Shown in pieces: positions 10,325-18,274 of a DNA stretch of 64,000 nucleotides. The position numbers and the translations under genes are program-made. Location of the stretch: assembly GCF_026339735.1 (NCBI RefSeq), contig NZ_JAPEQG010000001.1, positions 7,090,501 through 7,154,500 on the forward strand. The letters run 5' to 3'. The DNA comes from Streptomyces sp. NBC_01669 (lineage in GTDB: Bacteria > Actinomycetota > Actinomycetes > Streptomycetales > Streptomycetaceae). The notes below the pieces were generated by a model that was given only the letters and a program-made list of their open reading frames with translations, was not told the DNA's origin and did not search any database. Each line of letters begins with the position of its first letter. Positions within the stretch are counted from its first letter, which is position 1.

Positions 10325-10370
10325 CCCGTTCGTCGGCCGGGCCCGGAAGCGGGCCCGGCCGACGAACGGG
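10325..10370. terminator. 21-bp perfect stem-loop terminator after the protease gene
   Basis: Two perfectly complementary 21-base arms around a GAAG loop, 28 bases after the protease stop. It also shields the convergent methylase gene. Confidence 0.88.
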
Positions 10371-10442
10371 TCCGGGCATGAGCTGGAGGGAAGGCTTCTG
10401 ACTGCGAGGCCGTCAATCGTGCGTCCGTCCTGGCACCGGCGA

Positions 10443-12437
10443 TCAGCCGAGGGCAGTTGCGAGACCGCCGGCAGCGAGCCGGTCGCCCACGTCGGCCACC
10501 AATCCCTTGCCCAGGCTTTCCGCCCTCGCCAGCAGCGCCTCGAAGGCAGTGAGCCGGCGGAAGGCGTCTGCGTACATGGCCTGTTCCTCCACAGGGAGTT
10601 GGAGCACCTGGAGCCGCCTGATGTCGACACGGGAGGAGCTGGAGGCGTGGGTGCCCGCCTGGCGGCCGTTGGCCGGTGCGCGCAGACAGCCGGCGAGGAA
10701 GTCGGCGTCCAGCATCTCGGGGGTGACGCGCAGGGCGTACAGCTGAGGCCCCAGTGCGATCGGTGGTCCTTGATGCACCCATGCCCTGAACGCGCGGACG
10801 ACCCCCGCGACCACGACGTCGCCCTCTTCTGCCACGGTCTGGGCGGCGCCCGGAGCCAGCAGTCCGCTGGGGGTGCCGTCCATCAGCAGGTCGGCAACGG
10901 TGAGCAGCGGAAAACCGGCTTCTTGCGGCCGCGCCGTGGTGTCCGAAGGTTGCTGCCCCGCAAGCAAGGTGAGCGCGCCTGCCTTGACGAGATCTCCCAC
11001 CGTGGCAGTCGTCCGCGGCTCCGCCGCCATGAGGCCGATCTTCGACAGGTACTTCGTCAGATCGCCGAGTTCATTCAGGGACCCGGCCAGCTCGTCCCAC
11101 GAAGCAGCGAGTTCGACCCCGGACGGTTCACTGCCGGATGCCGTGTAACGGCCCGGGGTGACATCCACCTCGTCGTCCAGCAGGTCCAGCAGGGAGACCC
11201 GTACGGCGCCTTCGGGCAGTTCGCCCCCGGGCTTGTCGAGTTCCGAGACGGCGGAGCGGACGAACCTGGTCAGTGCATCCCAGTCGGGCCCCTGCTCGCG
11301 TGTACCCGGCTTCCCCAGCCGTGTCGCGTCGACCAGGAGTGCGTCCTGAGCGCTCGGGCCTGCGTGGGGACCGTCCGGAGCTGCGCGGAGTAGCCACAGC
11401 TGAAGGGAGACGCTGTGCGGCTGCGCGCACCCCGGCGGCAGTGCCACGACAGCTCTCAGCAGTCCGGTGCGCAACAGGGACCCCCGGATACGGCGACCCG
11501 CCTTGCGGGAGGCGACGGCCGGAGGCAGGACGATGACTGCGGTGCCGCCGGGTCTGAGGTGGGTCAGCAGGTGCTGCACCCAGGCCAGTTCCGGCTCGGT
11601 GCGCGGCGGCAGGCCATGCGTCCAGCGTTGGTCGGTGGCCAGTTCCTCGTAGCCCCAGTCGCGCTCGTTGAACGGCGGGTTGCACAGCGCGATGTCCGCC
11701 CGCAGGCCGGTGAACGGATCGTCACGCAGAGCGTCGACGGTTGCGATCTCGGTATGGACGTCCCGGCCCCCGGTCGCGAATTCGAGGCGCGCGGACGCGA
11801 GGGCGGCCAGGGCCGGATCCCGTTCGCACCCCAGCAGAGCCAGGCCCGGACCGTCGTATTCCTGAGCGGCAGCTGCCGCCAGATGCCCCGTGCCGCACGC
11901 CGGATCGAAGACTGTGAGTCCTCCATCGCCTTCGCCGATCCGGCTGTCGAGCGCGATCCGGGCCATCAGCGTGGCCAGTTGGGTCGGCGTGGTGCTGAGC
12001 TGTCGCACATGGGTGTCCAGCCACCGTTGCAGCAAGAACTCGAACGTCTCGCGTGGGCCTTCGTTGCGCCCCAGACGCGCAGCATCGCCGACCAGGCTCT
12101 TCGCTTCGGCCGAGAGTTCCGGTGCCACGGAACGGGCCCGGGGCGAGCGCATCCGGCGGGCCGCCTCGGCGATGGCGAGCCCCGACTCGTCCCTGCTGCC
12201 GAGTGCCTCGAACCGCGGCCAGAGGAACTCGCGGGCGCCGGCGTCGGTCAGCTTCCCGTTGCTGCGCAGCCACTGCTCGACCTCGGACAGTGAGAACTGC
12301 GGGCTGACGTCCGTACCCCCGATGCGTGAGGGAAACGAGTCGTGGCGGCGGCGCCAGTTGCTCACCGCCGCGCGTCCGACCCCGGCGATCCGGGCGATCT
12401 CGGCCAGGCTGACCGGTACAGCGTTGGTTGTACTCAT
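10443..12437 (-). CDS. N6-adenine DNA methylase fused to a specificity-like domain (HsdM/HsdS-like)
   Basis: A 664-aa protein. Residues 1-65 hold a helix-turn-helix (SLAEIARIAGVGRAAVSNWR). The methylase core has SAM motif DPACGTGHLAA near residue 180 and catalytic NPPFNERDW near 251. The C-terminal 170 residues resemble one HsdS target-recognition half, ending in a DIRRLQVLQLPVEEQ segment and a helical tail. No cognate restriction subunit is adjacent. The start is ATG 12437, with GGAG 7 bases upstream; the frame extends 14 codons further without a ribosome site. It is divergent from a kinase gene, with the shared 15-bp island element between them, so I place it in the DISARM-associated island (inference). 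Confidence 0.85.
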   Translation of the reverse strand: MSTTNAVPVSLAEIARIAGVGRAAVSNWRRRHDSFPSRIGGTDVSPQFSLSEVEQWLRSNGKLTDAGAREFLWPRFEALGSRDESGLAIAEAARRMRSPRARSVAPELSAEAKSLVGDAARLGRNEGPRETFEFLLQRWLDTHVRQLSTTPTQLATLMARIALDSRIGEGDGGLTVFDPACGTGHLAAAAAQEYDGPGLALLGCERDPALAALASARLEFATGGRDVHTEIATVDALRDDPFTGLRADIALCNPPFNERDWGYEELATDQRWTHGLPPRTEPELAWVQHLLTHLRPGGTAVIVLPPAVASRKAGRRIRGSLLRTGLLRAVVALPPGCAQPHSVSLQLWLLRAAPDGPHAGPSAQDALLVDATRLGKPGTREQGPDWDALTRFVRSAVSELDKPGGELPEGAVRVSLLDLLDDEVDVTPGRYTASGSEPSGVELAASWDELAGSLNELGDLTKYLSKIGLMAAEPRTTATVGDLVKAGALTLLAGQQPSDTTARPQEAGFPLLTVADLLMDGTPSGLLAPGAAQTVAEEGDVVVAGVVRAFRAWVHQGPPIALGPQLYALRVTPEMLDADFLAGCLRAPANGRQAGTHASSSSRVDIRRLQVLQLPVEEQAMYADAFRRLTAFEALLARAESLGKGLVADVGDRLAAGGLATALG

Positions 12438-12518
12438 CGAAGATCTCCGGGGTCCTTGGCGGGCTAGGCGGGTCGGCATCCCGGCGGTGGCCGCAGTACT
12501 GGCAGGCTACTACGCACA

Positions 12519-12533
12519 TTGACTTTGTTCACA
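12519..12533 (-). promoter_or_regulatory. Island element, copy A (methylase/kinase intergenic region)
   Basis: The + strand reads TTGACTTTGTTCACA, the reverse complement of TGTGAACAAAGTCAA: two mismatches to the TGTGAACTGAGTCAA element found upstream of drmA. The TTGACT part could serve as a -35 box for the kinase gene at 12,582. A further TGTGAA lies 30 bases downstream and makes a spaced TTCACA/TGTGAA dyad. Confidence 0.65.
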
Positions 12534-12581
12534 GGCTCGACTTGTGGGATCACTGTGTGAATCGTGTGGAGGGTGGGAGAT

Positions 12582-13523
12582 ATGCAGACGTTCGCACCGG
12601 GAATGGTGCTGCGTGACCGGTACCGGCTCGAGTCCGTGCTCGGGCGGGGTGTGATGGGGCAGGTGTGGCGGGGGCGCGACCTCTATCTGGAGCGGCCCGT
12701 GGCGGTGAAGACCATTGCGTCGGAACTGCTGGCCGTTCCCCGGAGCCGGGACGAGGCGCTCGCCCGCTTCAAGCGGGAGGCTCAGGCCGCCGCCTGCCTC
12801 GACCATTCCAACATCACCACCGTGCACGACGCGTCGATCACTGACGACATCTGCTGTCTGGTGATGCAGCTGGTCGACGGAACGACCCTGGAGTACCTCT
12901 TCGACCAGCAGGAGGACGAACGGTTCGACGTGCCCACGGCTGCGGCCGTCGCCGCCCAGCTGTGCGCCGGGCTGTCGGCCGCCCACGCCGCCGGCCTCGT
13001 CCATCGTGACCTCAAGACGCAGAACGTCATGGTGCGACGTGACGGAGTCGTCAAGATCCTCGACTTCGGCCTGGTCAAGTCCCTCGCGGACGTGGACCCG
13101 CGCCTGACCATGACCGGGGAGGGTATCGGCAACATCCTCTGTGCCTCGCCCGAACTGCTCTCCGGCCGCGGTCGTCTCGACGGCCGCAGCGACCTCTATG
13201 CGGTGGGCTGCCTGCTGCACCACATGCTCACCGGCGCTCCGCCCTTCTCCACCGATCAGCCCGCACTCCTTGCTTCCCGGCATCTGACGGCGGCCCCTCC
13301 CCTCATCGCGGAATCAGGGGTGGATGTGCCGGCCTCGCTCCAGGAACTGGTGACTGCCCTGCTCGCCAAGCGCCCGGAGGACCGCCCTTCCTCCGCCACC
13401 GAGGTCTATGTGGCCCTCGCGCCCCATCTGCCGGGACCGGATCCCGCGGCGGCCGCCCACCGCGGTCTTCCCGAGGATCCGCGCCGCCCGTTCCTCGTCC
13501 CGCAGGGGCCGCAGCCCCTGTGA
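12582..13523 (+). CDS. Soluble Hanks-type Ser/Thr protein kinase (first of two)
   Basis: A 313-aa kinase with no transmembrane segment. The glycine loop is GRGVMG (residues 21-26; Val24 replaces the usual Gly). The ATP-binding lysine is K43 (VAVKT), the catalytic loop is HRDLKTQN with D143, and DFG begins at D161. The last 40 residues are a proline-rich tail. All catalytic residues are present, so it should be active. Start ATG 12582 has GGGAG close upstream. It is followed 97 bases later by a second kinase on the same strand. The shared regulatory element upstream suggests a role in the defence island, as signal input or effector (inference). The targets are unknown. Confidence 0.88.
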   Translation: MQTFAPGMVLRDRYRLESVLGRGVMGQVWRGRDLYLERPVAVKTIASELLAVPRSRDEALARFKREAQAAACLDHSNITTVHDASITDDICCLVMQLVDGTTLEYLFDQQEDERFDVPTAAAVAAQLCAGLSAAHAAGLVHRDLKTQNVMVRRDGVVKILDFGLVKSLADVDPRLTMTGEGIGNILCASPELLSGRGRLDGRSDLYAVGCLLHHMLTGAPPFSTDQPALLASRHLTAAPPLIAESGVDVPASLQELVTALLAKRPEDRPSSATEVYVALAPHLPGPDPAAAAHRGLPEDPRRPFLVPQGPQPL

Positions 13524-13620
13524 TCGGTGAGAGGATGGTGCGGCCGATCGGGTGCGCCGCACTGCCCCGGTCGTAGGGGTGCGACAGGCGCCGCCGGCGC
13601 CGGAACTGGGGACGGGCGCA

Positions 13621-14874
13621 ATGCGGCGAAGCATTGGGCGGTACGAGCTCACGCACGAGCTGGGCCGGGGAGGCATGGGCGTCGTATGGGCGGCGCGCGA
13701 CCGCGACAACGGGCGTGAAGTGGCCGTCAAGCTCCTCGCCCCACGGGGGTACGGCTCCGAACTCACGACCTTGGAGCGCCGGTTTCTGCGGGAGGCACGC
13801 CTCACCAGCCGCCTGAACCATCCCGGTATCCCCGTCGTGTACGACCACGGCAGTGACGACGGAGAGCTGTACCTCGTCATGGAACTCGTCCTGGGCCGTG
13901 CGCTGGACGCGGTGCTCAAGGACGAAGGAACGCTGGACGTGGAACGAGCCGCAGGCGTGGCACAGGGTGTCGCCGACGTCCTGGCGTACGCACACGGTCA
14001 AGGCGTCGTGCACCGCGACCTCAAGCCGTCGAACCTGATGATCACGCCCTCCGGCGAGATCAAAGTCCTGGACTTCGGTGTCGCAGCTGCCCTGGAGCCT
14101 CACCCCGGCGAGACCCGCTTCACTGCCGCCAACGCCACACCCGGCACCGTTGTCTACATGGCACCTGAACAAGCTGTCGGCAGAACCGTGCCCGCGAGTG
14201 ACCTCTACTCACTCGGCTGCGTCCTGTACGAACTGCTTGCGGGGAAGCCACCGTTCACGGACGGCAGCCTCTTCATGCTGTACCACCAGCATGCGAACGA
14301 ACCCGTGCCACCGCTCTCGGGTCACCGCCCCGACATACCCACCGGCCTGAAGAAACTGGTGGCAGGCCTGCTCGAAAAGAAGCCGGAGGACCGGCCCGGT
14401 TCGGCGGCCGAGGTGCGTGCGCTGCTTGCCGCCTGGGTTCCCGCTCCGGCCGAGACGGGCCTTACCCATCCGCGGCTGGCCGAAGTCGCGGCCCTCCGCC
14501 GCTCCGGCTGCCCCGCCCGCGCGCTGGAGGAATATCAGGAACTCCTCGCCGCCCCCGGTCTCGGACGCGCGGACTTCCTCGCCGCCCGAGTCGGGGCCGC
14601 CCTGTGTGATGGAGCGCTCGGCCGCACCCGCGAGGCCCTCGACGAGCTGAAGTCCGTCCTCGCTGAGCAGCGCAGCCTCCTTGGACCGGCGGACGCCGCC
14701 GTGCTGGACACGCGCTACGAGATCGCGGTCCTTCTCGTACGCACGGGAGAGCGCCATGCTGCGGTGGAGCTGCTGCGCCGCCTGGCCGACGACGAGGAGC
14801 GCATCCTGGCCGCGGAGGACCCGCGGTGCGGGCGTTCGCGCGCCCTGCTGAAGCGGCTCGACCGCATGGCCTGA
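13621..14874 (+). CDS. Soluble Ser/Thr protein kinase with helical-repeat C-terminus (second of two)
   Basis: A 417-aa kinase. The glycine loop is LGRGGMG (14-20), K37 in VAVKLL binds ATP, HRDLKPSN carries catalytic D133, and DFG starts at D151. The activation segment has several Thr/Ser residues (ETRFTAANATPGT). Residues about 290-417 are alanine/leucine-rich helices resembling TPR units, likely for protein contacts. No membrane segment, unlike PknB-type sensors. I chose ATG 13621 because it sits 7 residues before the kinase core; GTG 13552 is an alternative. It lies between kinase 1 and drmD on the same strand, and drmD has its own element-bearing leader. Confidence 0.85.
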   Translation: MRRSIGRYELTHELGRGGMGVVWAARDRDNGREVAVKLLAPRGYGSELTTLERRFLREARLTSRLNHPGIPVVYDHGSDDGELYLVMELVLGRALDAVLKDEGTLDVERAAGVAQGVADVLAYAHGQGVVHRDLKPSNLMITPSGEIKVLDFGVAAALEPHPGETRFTAANATPGTVVYMAPEQAVGRTVPASDLYSLGCVLYELLAGKPPFTDGSLFMLYHQHANEPVPPLSGHRPDIPTGLKKLVAGLLEKKPEDRPGSAAEVRALLAAWVPAPAETGLTHPRLAEVAALRRSGCPARALEEYQELLAAPGLGRADFLAARVGAALCDGALGRTREALDELKSVLAEQRSLLGPADAAVLDTRYEIAVLLVRTGERHAAVELLRRLADDEERILAAEDPRCGRSRALLKRLDRMA

Positions 14875-14920
14875 CGGTTACTCGGGGTTCGGCTTGACGG
14901 CCACTCAACTTCCATGGCTG

Positions 14921-14935
14921 TTATCTCTGTTCACA
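14921..14935 (-). promoter_or_regulatory. Island element, copy B (upstream of drmD)
   Basis: The + strand reads TTATCTCTGTTCACA, the reverse complement of TGTGAACAGAGATAA: three mismatches to the drmA copy, with the TGTGAAC half intact. It lies 100 bases before the drmD start. A TACGCT (TAnnnT -10 pattern) follows at 14951-14956, but spacing to TTATCT is too long for a standard promoter. Confidence 0.55.
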
Positions 14936-15034
14936 GGGAAAAGTGGATGTTACGCTGCGATCGCGCCGTTCGGGTGCGGGGCCGACATGGTCTACGGACG
15001 GCAGCAGCAATGCGGATCGAGGGGAACACTGCCG

Positions 15035-18000
15035 ATGTCGACAGCAGCCCAGCGCGAGAGCGGGCGGACCAGTACCGAGGAGCTTCCGGAAGAGGGGAAG
15101 CTTGTCGAGGTGCGCGGCCAGTCCTGGGTCGTCGCCCGCGTCGAGCCGTCCCCGGCTGCGAGCGAGAGCGACAAGCGCAGAGCCGCCACCCTCGTCCACC
15201 TCCAGTCCGTCGCCGACGGCCGCTTCGGCGACACCCTCTCCGTCATCTGGGAGGTCGAGCCCGGCCGCCGCGTGCTGCCCGCAGGTTCCCTCCCGAACGC
15301 TGCCACCGGCCAGTACGACTCTCCGTCCCGCCTCGCCGCGTTCCTCGATGCCGTCCGCTGGTCCGCCGTGGCCTCCGCCGACGGAAAGACTCTCCAGGCA
15401 CCCTTCCGTTCCGGCGTCGCCGTCGAGCCGTACCAGCTGGAGCCGGTCTCCCGCGCCGTCGGCGCCCCCCGCGTCAACCTGCTCCTCGCCGACGACGTCG
15501 GCCTCGGCAAGACCGTCGAGGCGGGGCTCGTTGCCCAGGAGCTGCTACTGCGCGGCCGGGCCCGGCGCATCATGGTCGTCTGTCCCGCGGGGCTCACCCT
15601 CAAGTGGCGCGACGAGATGGCGGAGAAGTTCGGCCTGGACTTCACCATCGTCAACTCCGAACACTGCGCCCGGCTCCGCCGCACCCATGGCACCGCGGCC
15701 AACCCGTTCCGTGTGCACCCGCTGACCATCGTGTCCCTGCCCTGGCTGCGCGGCACGAAGGCCCAGCGCCTCCTCGACGAGGTCATCGGCGCCCCCGAGG
15801 AGAGCAGCAACGGCGACCACAAGCGGTTCTTCGACCTGCTCGTCCTCGACGAGGCCCACCACGTCGCCCCGTCCGCCCCCAAGCAGGTCTACGCCGTCGA
15901 CTCCCAGCAGACGAAGCTGATCCGGCGCCTCGTCCCGCACTTCGAGCACCGTCTCTTCCTCTCCGCCACGCCGCACAACGGCTACCCCGAGTCGTACACC
16001 GCGCTCCTGGAGCTGATCGACGACCAGCGCTTCGCCCGGGGCATGGACCCCGACAAGGAAGCGCTGAAGGACACCGTCGTACGCCGGCTCAAGGCCTCGG
16101 TCACCAACGCCGACGGCACGCCCCGCTTCCGTACGCGAAAGACCGAACAGCTCGCCGTCGCCTACACGGACGCTGAACGCGAGATCCACGGACTGCTCAG
16201 CTCGTTCGCCGATCTGCGCCGCAAGAAGCTCGTCCCGACCGCCCGCGGTGGCCGCCGCGCCGCCGACTTGGTGACGCTGCTGCTGAAGAAGCGTCTCTTC
16301 TCCTCCCCGGCCGCCTTCCTCCACACGGTCCGCGTCTACCTGTCCCACCTGGAGGACACGGGCTCCCGTACGCGTACGGCGGCGGCCGAAGTCCCCGACT
16401 GGCTCGACGACTTCGCGGACATGGTCGCGGACCTGGACGACCTGGGCCTTGTCGACGCCGAGGACGCGGCTCTCACCCGCTCCACGTCCCTCACCCCCGC
16501 CGAGGACAACCAGGAACTCGACCTGCTGCAGCGCATGGAGCGCTGGGCGGTCACCCACGAGGCCGCCGCGGACTCCAAGGCCGACGTCCTCATCCGTACG
16601 CTCAAGGCCATCTGCCGCACCTCCGACGGCAAGCACTGGACAGGCGAGCGCATCGTCGTCTTCACCGAGTACCGCGACACCCTGGACTGGCTCCTCACCC
16701 TGCTCCGCCAGGAAAAGCTCACCGACGAAGGCCGCGTAGCGGTCCTCCACGGCGGTCTCACCGCCGAGGACCGCGAGCGCATCCGCCTCGGCTTCCAGGC
16801 CGATCCGTCCACCGACGAGGGCGCGGTGCGCATCCTGCTCGCCACCGACGCGGCCGGCGAGGGCATCGACCTGCAGAACCACTGCCACCGTCTGATCAAT
16901 TACGACATACCCTTCAACCCCAACAAGCTCGAGCAGCGAATAGGCCGCATCGACCGTTGGGGTCAGCGCAACGACCCGCAGATATCCCACTTCATCGGCT
17001 CCGGATGGCAGCAGGCCCAGGCCGGATCGTACGAAGCGGACCTGGAGTTCCTGTCCCGCGTAGCGAAGAAGGTCGCGCGCATGGAACAGGACCTCGGCTC
17101 GGTCAACGCCGTCATCGCCGAGGCCGTCCAGCGCCGTATGACCGGCGACACGATGCCCGTCGACATCGAGAACGCCAAGCCCCGCACCATCCAGGGCCGC
17201 CGCACGGGCGGCGAGGTCGCCCCCGAGCAGAACGTCACCGCCCAGTCCAAGCGCCTGGCCGACCAGTACGACGAGACCGTCTCCACGCTCGGCCTCACCC
17301 CGGCCAACATCAAGCGCGTCGTCGACACCGCCCTCGCCCTGGACCACCAGCCGCCCCTGGCCCCCGACCGCACCCTCGCCGAGGACTTCGAACCAGGCCA
17401 GCTGTACGAGGTCCCGCCCCTGTCCGGCACCTGGGAACGAGCGACCCGTGGCCTCGCCCACAAGCTGCGCGAGGACGAACAGCGCCCCATCACCTTCGAC
17501 GCCGCCGTCGCCGCCAAGGGCCGCGAGGACGTCGTCCTCACCCACCTCAAGCACCCGCTGGTCGCCCTCTCCACGCGCCTGCTGACCGCCGCCGTCTGGA
17601 ACGCCGACTCCGTCGGCCTGCACCGAGTCACCGCCGTCGTCAGCGACGACCCGGCCATCACCACCACCCTCGTCTCCGCGTACGCCCGGTACGTCCTCGT
17701 CGGTAACGACGGCACCCGCCTCCACGAGGAAGTCGTTCACGCCGGCGGCTGGTTCGGCGACACAGGCCGCTTCCGCCGCTGGGAGTCCGTACGCACCCAG
17801 GGGGCCGTCCTCGCGAAGGCGCTCACCGAAGGTACCGAGGCGGCCCCACACCTCAGGCAGGAACTCACCACGGCCTGGGAGAAGCTGGCCAAGCCGCTCA
17901 ACACCTCCCTCGAAGCCCGCGCCCGCGAGCGAGGCGACAGCCTGGAGCGAGCGCTCGCCGAGCGGCAGGCCGAGGAAGAACGCCGCATCACCGCGACCCT

Positions 18001-18274
18001 CGGCCGCTTCGAAGCCACCTTGCGCGCCAAGCTCAAGGAGGAGGGCGACGGCTCCAGCGAACAGTTCGCCCTCTTCAGCCGGCACGACATCACCGCCGCC
18101 GAACGCCGTCAGTACGACGACGACCGGGCCCGCTGGCAGCAGCGCCTCGACGGCCTGCCCGCCGAACGCGAACGGGAACTCGCCGCCATCGCAGCCCGCT
18201 ACCGCGACCCGCGCGCCCACCTCTTCCCCGTCGCCGTCGTGTTCGTGATCCCCGCAAAGGAAGCCCGTCGATGA
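15035..18274 (+). CDS. drmD: DISARM class 1 SNF2-like helicase DrmD
   Basis: A 1,079-aa SNF2-type ATPase. Walker A is DDVGLGKTVEAGL (about residue 152), the DEAH box is LVLDEAHHVAP (about 270), and the helicase C-terminal lobe spans about 540-650 with DAAGEGIDLQ and QRIGRIDRWGQ. A long C-terminal region includes a coiled-coil-like stretch (about 960-1,050). DrmD with the methylase DrmMI defines class 1 DISARM, a phage-restricting system. Start ATG 15035 has GAGGGG 11 bases upstream; the upstream frame extension (to 14,894) overlaps the putative regulatory element and is rejected. ATGA overlap with drmMI shows coupling. drmABC lie 32 kb downstream rather than adjacent. Confidence 0.9.
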   Translation: MSTAAQRESGRTSTEELPEEGKLVEVRGQSWVVARVEPSPAASESDKRRAATLVHLQSVADGRFGDTLSVIWEVEPGRRVLPAGSLPNAATGQYDSPSRLAAFLDAVRWSAVASADGKTLQAPFRSGVAVEPYQLEPVSRAVGAPRVNLLLADDVGLGKTVEAGLVAQELLLRGRARRIMVVCPAGLTLKWRDEMAEKFGLDFTIVNSEHCARLRRTHGTAANPFRVHPLTIVSLPWLRGTKAQRLLDEVIGAPEESSNGDHKRFFDLLVLDEAHHVAPSAPKQVYAVDSQQTKLIRRLVPHFEHRLFLSATPHNGYPESYTALLELIDDQRFARGMDPDKEALKDTVVRRLKASVTNADGTPRFRTRKTEQLAVAYTDAEREIHGLLSSFADLRRKKLVPTARGGRRAADLVTLLLKKRLFSSPAAFLHTVRVYLSHLEDTGSRTRTAAAEVPDWLDDFADMVADLDDLGLVDAEDAALTRSTSLTPAEDNQELDLLQRMERWAVTHEAAADSKADVLIRTLKAICRTSDGKHWTGERIVVFTEYRDTLDWLLTLLRQEKLTDEGRVAVLHGGLTAEDRERIRLGFQADPSTDEGAVRILLATDAAGEGIDLQNHCHRLINYDIPFNPNKLEQRIGRIDRWGQRNDPQISHFIGSGWQQAQAGSYEADLEFLSRVAKKVARMEQDLGSVNAVIAEAVQRRMTGDTMPVDIENAKPRTIQGRRTGGEVAPEQNVTAQSKRLADQYDETVSTLGLTPANIKRVVDTALALDHQPPLAPDRTLAEDFEPGQLYEVPPLSGTWERATRGLAHKLREDEQRPITFDAAVAAKGREDVVLTHLKHPLVALSTRLLTAAVWNADSVGLHRVTAVVSDDPAITTTLVSAYARYVLVGNDGTRLHEEVVHAGGWFGDTGRFRRWESVRTQGAVLAKALTEGTEAAPHLRQELTTAWEKLAKPLNTSLEARARERGDSLERALAERQAEEERRITATLGRFEATLRAKLKEEGDGSSEQFALFSRHDITAAERRQYDDDRARWQQRLDGLPAERERELAAIAARYRDPRAHLFPVAVVFVIPAKEARR

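Noticed and set aside
14894-15034. Extended DrmD start
   Set aside because: It would translate through element B and lacks family similarity; ATG 15035 fits DrmD.
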